Assembly (NCBI GenBank): GCA_050733695.1
Contig: JBOHTO010000009.1
Coordinates: 1-46,800 of the forward strand
Direction: 5' to 3'
Length of the DNA stretch: 46,800 bases
From: JBOHTO01 sp050733695
GTDB lineage: Bacteria > Gemmatimonadota > Gemmatimonadetes > Gemmatimonadales > Gemmatimonadaceae
Positions 42,435-46,800 of this stretch are shown in pieces. The notes below the pieces were generated by a model. It was not told the DNA's origin. It saw only the letters and a program-made list of their open reading frames with translations, and did no database searches. The position numbers and the translations under genes were made by a program. Positions within the stretch are counted from its first letter, which is position 1, and each line of letters starts with the position of its first letter.

Positions 42435-42467
42435 GTGCCCCTACGCCTCTCGTCCCGTGGCCCCGCC

Positions 42468-42499
42468 CTACCCCCCCCCACCGCCCCCGACCCTCCCGT
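42468..42499 (-). repeat. G-rich tract at the 3' end of the small gene (G-quadruplex motif)
   Basis: On the minus strand, runs GGGAGGG, GGGGG and G9 lie within about 32 bases and encode the C-terminal Gly run. They match a G-quadruplex pattern in the mRNA sense. Confidence 0.6.
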
Positions 42500-42713
42500 C
42501 GAGCTCACCCGCGGTCTCCGCGTTCCCGTCGCCCCGGTCCGCGCCCGGAACGTCGACCACGTTACCGTCGCGCTCGCCACGCGGCCGCTCGTATTCCTCG
42601 CGCTCGGCGTACCCGTACCCGCCGAGGACCTCCCCGCCGCGCATGTAATCATGGCCGTAGCCGCGCCCGTGCGGGTAGTCGGTGAGCTCTGCCTCATCGT
42701 CGTGCTGATCCAT
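42468..42713 (-). CDS. small Gly/Tyr-rich acidic protein
   Basis: An 81-residue protein. The start is supported by a consensus Shine-Dalgarno, AGGAGG, six bases before the ATG. Composition is low complexity: acidic start MDQHDDEAELTDYPHGRGYG, then Gly/Tyr/Arg (GYGYAEREEYERPRGERDG), then an acidic Gly-rich end finishing in six Gly. It has no signal peptide or helix. Such sequences are probably disordered and may bind RNA or form condensates (inference). It is divergent from typA, with a 121-base shared upstream region. Not recognised as a family. Confidence 0.6.
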   Translation of the reverse strand: MDQHDDEAELTDYPHGRGYGHDYMRGGEVLGGYGYAEREEYERPRGERDGNVVDVPGADRGDGNAETAGELDGRVGGGGGG

Positions 42714-42820
42714 CAGACACCTCCTGCATGTCGAAGGGTGGGGGGGAGCTCCCTGTCCCCGAACTTATTGCACATTTGCCCGGAGCGCAAAAGCCGGTGT
42801 TCCGGCGGCATGGTCCCCGA

Positions 42821-42826
42821 TATACT
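42821..42826 (+). promoter_or_regulatory. candidate -10 box of typA
   Basis: TATACT lies 8 bases before the typA ATG at 42835. No good -35 is seen at 16-18 bases. If real, the transcript would be leaderless, since no Shine-Dalgarno fits either. Confidence 0.4.
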
Positions 42827-42834
42827 TCAGGGTT

Positions 42835-44679
42835 ATGGATATCCGAAACATCGCCATCATAGCGCACGTCGACCACGGGAAGACGACGCTCGTCGACAAG
42901 ATGCTGCGCCAGGCCGGTGCCTTCCGCGAGAATCAGGTCGTCGAGGAGCGCGTGATGGATTCGAACCCGCTGGAGCGCGAGCGGGGCATCACGATCCTGG
43001 CAAAGAATACGTCGGTTCGCTGGCAGGGCACCAAGATCAACATCGTCGACACGCCGGGCCACTCGGACTTCGGTGGTGAAGTGGAGCGCATCCTGCGCAT
43101 GGTGGACGGTGTACTGCTCGTGGTGGATGCATTCGACGGCCCCATGCCGCAGACGCGCTTCGTCCTCCGCAAGGCGCTCGCGCTCGGCCGCACTCCGATC
43201 GTGGTCATCAACAAGATCGATCGGCCGGGCGCCGATCCCATGCGTGTTCACGACGAGGTACTGGGCCTCCTGATCGAGCTCGAGGCGAACGAGAGCCAGC
43301 TCGACTCGGCGTTCGTGTATGCGTCGGCGCGCAACGGCGTGGCGACGATGGATCTGGCGCAGCCGGCCGTCGATCTCGTGCCGCTCTTCGACACGATCAT
43401 CTCGCACGTACCAGCGCCGCCGAGCGAGGCGGGTTCACCCTTCCAGATGCTGATATCGACCATCGATCACTCGCCCTACCTCGGCCGGCTCGGGATCGGG
43501 CGCATCGAGCGGGGGACGGTTACCGTGGGCGAGCAACTCGCGCTTCTCCCCCTGGAAACCACGAGTCCCGACGAGCGGGCGCGCGTAACGAAGCTCTTCG
43601 CGTTCGAGGGTCTGGACCGCGTGGAGATCGGCAGTGCATCGGCAGGCGAGATCGTGGCGATGGCGGGACTCGAAGGCGTGGAAATCGGGCTCACCGTCAC
43701 CGACGTGGAGCATCCCGAGCGGCTGGCCGGGATCGCCGTGGAGGAGCCCACGATATCCGTGGACGTCCTCGTAAACAACTCGCCCTTCGCCGGGATTGAT
43801 GGGAAGTTCGTGACATCGCGTCAGATCCGTGAGAGGCTGTATCGGGAGCTCGAGCGCAACGTCGCGCTGAGAGTGGATGACACGGATGCCATGGACACGT
43901 GGACGGTGTCGGGGCGCGGCGAGCTGCATCTGTCGATCCTGATGGAGACCATGCGGCGCGAGGGCTACGAGTTCCAGGTGTCGCGGCCGCGCGTGATCCT
44001 GCGGGAAGGCGAGAGGGGGGGGGAGCGGCTGGAGCCGTACGAAGAGCTCGCGATCGACGTCCCGGAGGAGTTTCTCGGGGCGGTGATGGAGAAGCTCGGA
44101 CCGCGTCGCGCGGAGATGATCGAGATGAAGCACCCGTCCGACGGCATGGTGCGGATGCTGTATCGCATCCCGGCCCGTGGGCTGTTCGGCTACCGCTCGG
44201 AGTTTTTGACTGATACGCGTGGCACCGGAATCATGCATCATCGCTATCTCGATTACGGCGGGTGGGCCGGTCCGCTCGCCGGGCGCAAGCGGGGGACACT
44301 GGTATCGATGGAGCGCGGGATGGCGGTGGGGTTCGCGCTCTACAATCTGCAGGAACGTTCGACGCTGTTCGTCGCACCGGGCACGGCCGTGTACGAAGGG
44401 ATGATCATCGGCGAGAACTCGCGGCCGGGCGACCTGGATGTGAACCCCACGAGGGAGAAGAAGCTCACCAACATGCGGACAACGTCGAGCGACGAGAACA
44501 TCCAGCTCGAGCCGCCCAGGGAGTTGACGCTGGAGGGAGCGCTCGAGTATATCGAGGACGACGAGTTGATCGAGATCACACCGCTGGCCATCCGTCTCAG
44601 AAAGCGCGCGCTGAGTTCCAACGATCGCAAGAAGCTCTCGCGCGGCGCGAAGCGCGAGCGTATGCGGGCGACCATCTGA
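42835..44679 (+). CDS. typA: translational GTPase TypA/BipA
   Basis: A 614-residue TypA/BipA, the usual length. G1 AHVDHGKTTLVDKML, switch I ERERGITILAKN, G3 DTPGHSDFGGEVERIL, G4 NKIDRPGADP, then domains II, III and V (SGRGELHLSILMETMRREGYEF) and the BipA-specific C-terminal domain (GTGIMHHRYLDYGGWAG, YNLQERSTLFVAPGT, NPTREKKLTNMRT). It is a ribosome-binding GTPase involved in 50S assembly and stress responses. A small acidic-protein gene follows after 47 bases. Confidence 0.97.
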   Translation: MDIRNIAIIAHVDHGKTTLVDKMLRQAGAFRENQVVEERVMDSNPLERERGITILAKNTSVRWQGTKINIVDTPGHSDFGGEVERILRMVDGVLLVVDAFDGPMPQTRFVLRKALALGRTPIVVINKIDRPGADPMRVHDEVLGLLIELEANESQLDSAFVYASARNGVATMDLAQPAVDLVPLFDTIISHVPAPPSEAGSPFQMLISTIDHSPYLGRLGIGRIERGTVTVGEQLALLPLETTSPDERARVTKLFAFEGLDRVEIGSASAGEIVAMAGLEGVEIGLTVTDVEHPERLAGIAVEEPTISVDVLVNNSPFAGIDGKFVTSRQIRERLYRELERNVALRVDDTDAMDTWTVSGRGELHLSILMETMRREGYEFQVSRPRVILREGERGGERLEPYEELAIDVPEEFLGAVMEKLGPRRAEMIEMKHPSDGMVRMLYRIPARGLFGYRSEFLTDTRGTGIMHHRYLDYGGWAGPLAGRKRGTLVSMERGMAVGFALYNLQERSTLFVAPGTAVYEGMIIGENSRPGDLDVNPTREKKLTNMRTTSSDENIQLEPPRELTLEGALEYIEDDELIEITPLAIRLRKRALSSNDRKKLSRGAKRERMRATI

Positions 44680-44726
44680 CATCCGCTCACCGCACAGTCA
44701 CCACCTGCACCACGGAGAACATCGTT

Positions 44727-45014
44727 ATGCTGGACATGGTCGAGTCGTCGGCGTGGTCGCTCTCTCCCCGCCCGGACGACGACGATCCCGAGGATGAGGA
44801 CATGGACGACGATCTCGAGGACGACGAGGACGATCTGGACGACGACGAGGACGACCTCGACGACGACGACGACGGCGACGAGGAGGAGGACGACGAGGAT
44901 CTCGACGACGATGAGGACGACGACTTCGACGACGACCTCGTGGACCTGGACGACGAATACGATACGATCGACGAGGAGCGGCCGCATCCGGGCCATCCGC
45001 GGCGGGAGGACTAG
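44727..45014 (+). CDS. extremely acidic 95-residue protein
   Basis: 58 of 95 residues are Asp or Glu, mostly as runs of Asp with Leu or Glu breaks (residues 17-84), framed by MLDMVESSAWSLSPRP and a His/Pro/Arg end. The ATG at 44727 has GGAG about 9 bases upstream. The coding region is a GAC/GAG trinucleotide-rich tract. It has no signal peptide or membrane span; intrinsic disorder is expected. It might bind metal ions or basic ribosomal proteins, given the typA neighbour, but that is speculation. A strong hairpin follows the stop by 40 bases. Confidence 0.68.
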   Translation: MLDMVESSAWSLSPRPDDDDPEDEDMDDDLEDDEDDLDDDEDDLDDDDDGDEEEDDEDLDDDEDDDFDDDLVDLDDEYDTIDEERPHPGHPRRED

Positions 45015-45054
45015 CGCGAGAATTGCACGGTCAACGCAGCCAGATTGTGTAAGA

Positions 45055-45087
45055 AGCCCCCGCGGATCGATGAGATTCGCGGGGGCT
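45055..45087. terminator. strong hairpin between convergent genes (probable bidirectional terminator)
   Basis: A perfect 10-bp inverted repeat, AGCCCCCGCG ... CGCGGGGGCT, with a 13-base loop. It sits between the acidic-protein stop and the rhodanese end. On the minus strand it is followed by TCTTACAC, mildly T-rich; on the plus strand there is no T-run. Confidence 0.7.
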
Positions 45088-45128
45088 ACTCGTATCGGTG
45101 CTGCGGTATACTGCCGGACTGCCGTTTG

Positions 45129-45461
45129 CTACTTCGGCTCCGTGGGATAACCGGCCTCGCGCCATGCGTCGAAGCCGCCCTGCAAGGCGCGGGCGTCCTT
45201 CCAGCCGTTCTCCAGCAGCGTGCGCGCCACACGGGCGCTCGAGTGTTCGTCCGTTCAGGTGCAGTAGGCGATTATGGAGCGATCCTTCGGCACTTTCTCC
45301 AGGTTCCGCTCCGCTTCATCCGGTGGCACGCGCACGGCGCCCTTTATCCTGATGTTCGAGCTCTTCCATGCGTCGGCGGCCCTGGTGTCGACGAACGTGA
45401 CCGGGTGGCCGGAATCCATGAGCGCCCTGGCTTCGGCGGGGGTGATACGCTGTGGTTCCAT
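45129..45461 (-). CDS. single-domain rhodanese with in-frame UGA at codon 69 (selenoprotein candidate or pseudogene)
   Basis: Read through one TGA (45257-45255), the frame encodes a complete 110-residue rhodanese fold: MEPQRITPAEARALMDSGHP, VTFVDTRAADAWKSSNIRIKGAVRVP, active-site loop IIAYCT, then after the TGA TDEHSSARVARTLLENGWKD, ARALQGGFDAWREAGYP, ending at TAG. Relatives commonly have CTCP or CSCP here, so the UGA stands where the second Cys of CxC is expected; active-site Cys67 remains. GGAGG lies 5 bases before the ATG. A 5-bp stem with loop CGUGU begins 17 bases after the UGA, the distance of bacterial SECIS elements. Either Sec insertion or a nonsense mutation fits; Sec machinery is not visible in the window. 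Confidence 0.72.
45224..45238 (-). promoter_or_regulatory. possible SECIS-like hairpin after the in-frame UGA
   Basis: On the minus strand GCGCC-CGUGU-GGCGC occupies bases 17-31 after the UGA, with G as the second loop base. Bacterial SECIS apical loops typically lie 16-37 bases downstream with a G in the first two loop positions. Short GC-rich hairpins are common in such DNA, so this is suggestive only. Confidence 0.35.
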
Positions 45462-45491
45462 GGGTTGCCTCCATCTCGCCGGGGTTGGCGT

Positions 45492-45517
45492 GGGGTGGGC
45501 GTCGGGGTGGGGGTGGG
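45492..45517 (+). repeat. G-quadruplex motif upstream of the rhodanese gene
   Basis: Runs of G4, G3, G4, G5 and G3 separated by 1-4 bases lie 31-56 bases before the rhodanese ATG, on its template strand, where its promoter would be expected. Confidence 0.6.
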
Positions 45518-45578
45518 TCGATCAGTGGCAAGTCGGGTGCCGAGCGCACCGCGCTTCGTGCGGTTCGGCCCCGTGGCA

Positions 45579-45608
45579 TTGACAGTGGCGCCGGTGCAGT
45601 GATTCAAT
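45579..45608 (+). promoter_or_regulatory. candidate promoter for the VOC gene
   Basis: TTGACA (45579-45584), an 18-base spacer and TTCAAT (45603-45608). The -35 is perfect and the -10 matches four of six. Transcription would start at the left edge of the tandem array, giving a leader of roughly 215 bases. Confidence 0.5.
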
Positions 45609-45616
45609 CAACGTTA

Positions 45617-45808
45617 TCATTCCCGCGAGCGGCAATCAACCAGCGTCGTCCTTTCCGCCAGCGACAATCAAGCAGTGTTGTCATTCCCGCGAGCGGCAAT
45701 CAACCAGCGTCGTCCTTTCCGCCAGTGACAATCAAGCAGTGTTGTCATTCCCGCGAACGCGGCAATCAACCAGCGTCGTCGTTCCCGCGAACGCGGGAAT
45801 CCACCTTC
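45617..45808 (+). repeat. tandem array of about six 32-bp palindrome-like units
   Basis: Units alternate between TCATTCCCGCGAGCGGCAAT... and TCCTTTCCGCCAGCGACAAT..., each ending CAACCAGCGTCG or CAAGCAGTGTTG, which gives a 64-bp higher-order period (TCAT at 45617, 45681 and 45745). The last unit, TCGTTCCCGCGAACGCGGGA, is a perfect palindrome and matches the dispersed copies elsewhere. The units are whole-length repeats with no unique spacers, so this is not CRISPR. Confidence 0.85.
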
Positions 45809-45831
45809 ACTCGCACACGGAGGGATCCAGC

Positions 45832-46644
45832 ATGACACAGCCTGGCGCGCACAGCGCATCCCGCGACGCCGCGACGGCGTCTCCGCCGGGAACCGGCCGA
45901 TTCGTGTGGCACGATCTGATGACATCCGACGTTGCGAAGTCGCTCGCGTTCTACAAGCAGCTCGTCGGCTGGACGAGCCGTGACGTCGCCATGGGCGAGA
46001 TGGGCACGTACACGATGATCGCCGTCGACGGGCGCGACATCGGCGGCGTCACGCCGCAGCTTCGCGAAGCCGCGTCACCCCCGCACTGGCTCGGCTACGT
46101 CACCGTGGACAGCGTGGATGCCGCCGTTGCGGTGGCGAAGGAGCGCGGGGGCACCGTACATGTTCCGCCTACCGACATTCCGGACGTCGGACGCTTCGCT
46201 GTCATCGCCGACCCGGCGGGTGCCGTCACCGCGCCATTCACGTTCAGCGACGATGGGCCCCCCGAGACCGACGCCATGCCCGCGGGCACGGTGGCCTGGA
46301 ATGAGCTGATCACCACCGATCCCGTTGCCGCGGTGAACTTCTACACCGCCGTGTACGGCTGGACCGTCGAGACGATGAGGATGGAGATGGGAGAGTACAG
46401 CATCTTCAAGCGGGGCGATGTGAAGGCGGCCGGGATGCTGCAGATGCCGCCGGGCGCACAGGGACCGCCGGCGTGGCTCACGTACATCGTCGTGGACGAT
46501 GTGGACGCGTCTACGGAGAATGTCACGAAGCTGGGCGGACGGGCGCACGTGCAGCCAACGGACATCGAGGGTGTCGGTCGCTTCTCCGTTGTGTCGGATC
46601 CCGTGGGCGCGATGTTCGCATTGTTCAAGGGCGGCGCGGAGTAG
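45832..46644 (+). CDS. two-domain VOC (glyoxalase/bleomycin-resistance fold) protein
   Basis: A 270-residue protein made of two VOC domains (about 22-130 and 143-268). Each starts with the family's entry, FVWHDLMTSDVAKSLAFYKQLVGW and VAWNELITTDPVAAVNFYTAVYGW, and ends in an equivalent D(I)P/EGVGRF-V(I/V)xDPxGA strand. This matches the CFP30B/hydroxylase-like VOC group; catalysis is not established. The first domain has His where the second has Asn, so metal binding may be lost or changed. The ATG at 45832 has GGAGG about 9 bases upstream and follows the repeat array; the in-frame upstream ATG lies inside the array. Confidence 0.9.
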   Translation: MTQPGAHSASRDAATASPPGTGRFVWHDLMTSDVAKSLAFYKQLVGWTSRDVAMGEMGTYTMIAVDGRDIGGVTPQLREAASPPHWLGYVTVDSVDAAVAVAKERGGTVHVPPTDIPDVGRFAVIADPAGAVTAPFTFSDDGPPETDAMPAGTVAWNELITTDPVAAVNFYTAVYGWTVETMRMEMGEYSIFKRGDVKAAGMLQMPPGAQGPPAWLTYIVVDDVDASTENVTKLGGRAHVQPTDIEGVGRFSVVSDPVGAMFALFKGGAE

Positions 46645-46683
46645 CGCGCGCATCTGCGCGGTGTCGGGGTGGGCGCGGCGCGA

Positions 46684-46712
46684 TTGACCGTGTACAGGAC
46701 CCGGCTTAGCTT
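46684..46712 (+). promoter_or_regulatory. candidate promoter of tRNA-Ile
   Basis: TTGACC (46684-46689), a 17-base spacer and TAGCTT (46707-46712), identical in both hexamers and spacing to the element at 26012-26040. The tRNA begins 13 bases after the -10 box. Confidence 0.6.
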
Positions 46713-46723
46713 TGGCTTTCTGC

Positions 46724-46799
<76 letters not shown>

Positions 46800-46800
46800 T

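Larger units (their letters stand above)
45462..45831. other. 370-base intergenic region between divergent rhodanese and VOC genes
   Basis: It contains no convincing gene. From left to right it holds the rhodanese Shine-Dalgarno (GGAGG just upstream of 45461), a G-rich tract at 45492-45517, a candidate promoter at 45579-45608 pointing to the VOC gene, the 32-bp array at 45617-45808, and a GGAGG site about 9 bases before the VOC ATG. Confidence 0.7.

Noticed and set aside
41670..43079. Plus-strand frame spanning the end of the PilT-like gene and the start of typA
   Set aside because: It overlaps two certain genes in another frame and its product is Arg/Pro/Ala low complexity.
45255..45461. 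Rhodanese as a simple 68-residue truncated protein
   Set aside because: The conserved second half of the domain continues in the same frame directly after the TGA, so annotating only the first half would hide the relevant signal.
45617..45808. Tandem array considered as a CRISPR array
   Set aside because: Units are repeated over their whole length with no unique spacers, diverge gradually, match dispersed palindromes elsewhere, and there are no cas genes.

Overview
The window is GC-rich chromosomal DNA from a diderm bacterium. Outer-membrane features include a beta-barrel protein ending in Phe, two SurA-like chaperones, a heptosyltransferase-type GT9 enzyme and several lipoproteins. Gene content, GTG starts and the DUF4384 and BatA-type proteins suggest Gemmatimonadota; that assignment is inference. 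Nearly every base is coding. Genes are packed into long co-directional runs with 1-4 base start/stop overlaps. I saw no transposase, integrase, phage gene, rRNA or CRISPR array.

Layout. 1-1654 (+): an FHA protein cut by the window edge, a PP2C phosphatase and a 63-residue protein. 1698-6963 (-): bifunctional malic enzyme, ATP-type PEP carboxykinase and an HD phosphohydrolase. 7012-11599 (-): a Zn/Mn ABC importer, an outer-membrane protein with a His-rich segment and a small CPAC-motif membrane protein. 11612-17612 (-): trans-sulfuration enzyme, AI-2E-type permease, ftsE, ftsX, an EnvC-like LytM factor and nfo. 17637-24249 (-): lepA, GT9, ROK kinase, PfkB kinase, a GHKL ATPase, a STAS protein and a 106-residue protein. 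The minus-strand genes from lepA to nfo are nearly gapless and could be one very long transcription unit. 24333-25781 (-): a secreted DUF4384 protein with a repeat tail. 26051-37676 (+): DUF58, a BatA-like protein, mfd, two SurA-like isomerases, pdxA and an M28 peptidase. 37696-40007: a CorC/HlyC-type protein (-) facing a CDF metal exporter (+). 40176-42336 (+): a 154-residue protein and a PilT-like ATPase with an extra N-terminal domain. 42468-45014: an 81-residue Gly/Tyr-rich protein (-), then typA and a very acidic protein (+). 45129-46799: a rhodanese interrupted by an in-frame UGA (-), a VOC protein behind a 32-bp tandem array (+), and tRNA-Ile(GAU).

Functional themes are C4/C3 metabolism (maeB, pckA), metal traffic (ABC importer, outer-membrane protein, CDF, CorC-like), envelope biogenesis and cell separation (ftsEX-envC, SurA pair, GT9), DNA repair (mfd, nfo), ribosome-associated GTPases (lepA, typA) and partner-switch-like signalling (FHA/PP2C; STAS/GHKL).

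The observations most worth a second look are: the rhodanese whose second CxC cysteine codon is UGA, followed by a hairpin at SECIS distance; the 32-bp palindromic array in the VOC leader and its dispersed relatives, one of which is coding; the duplicated domain in the PilT-like ATPase; the EnvC-like factor that has lost metal ligands and sits directly behind ftsEX; and two promoters with the identical form TTGACC-N17-TAGCTT.
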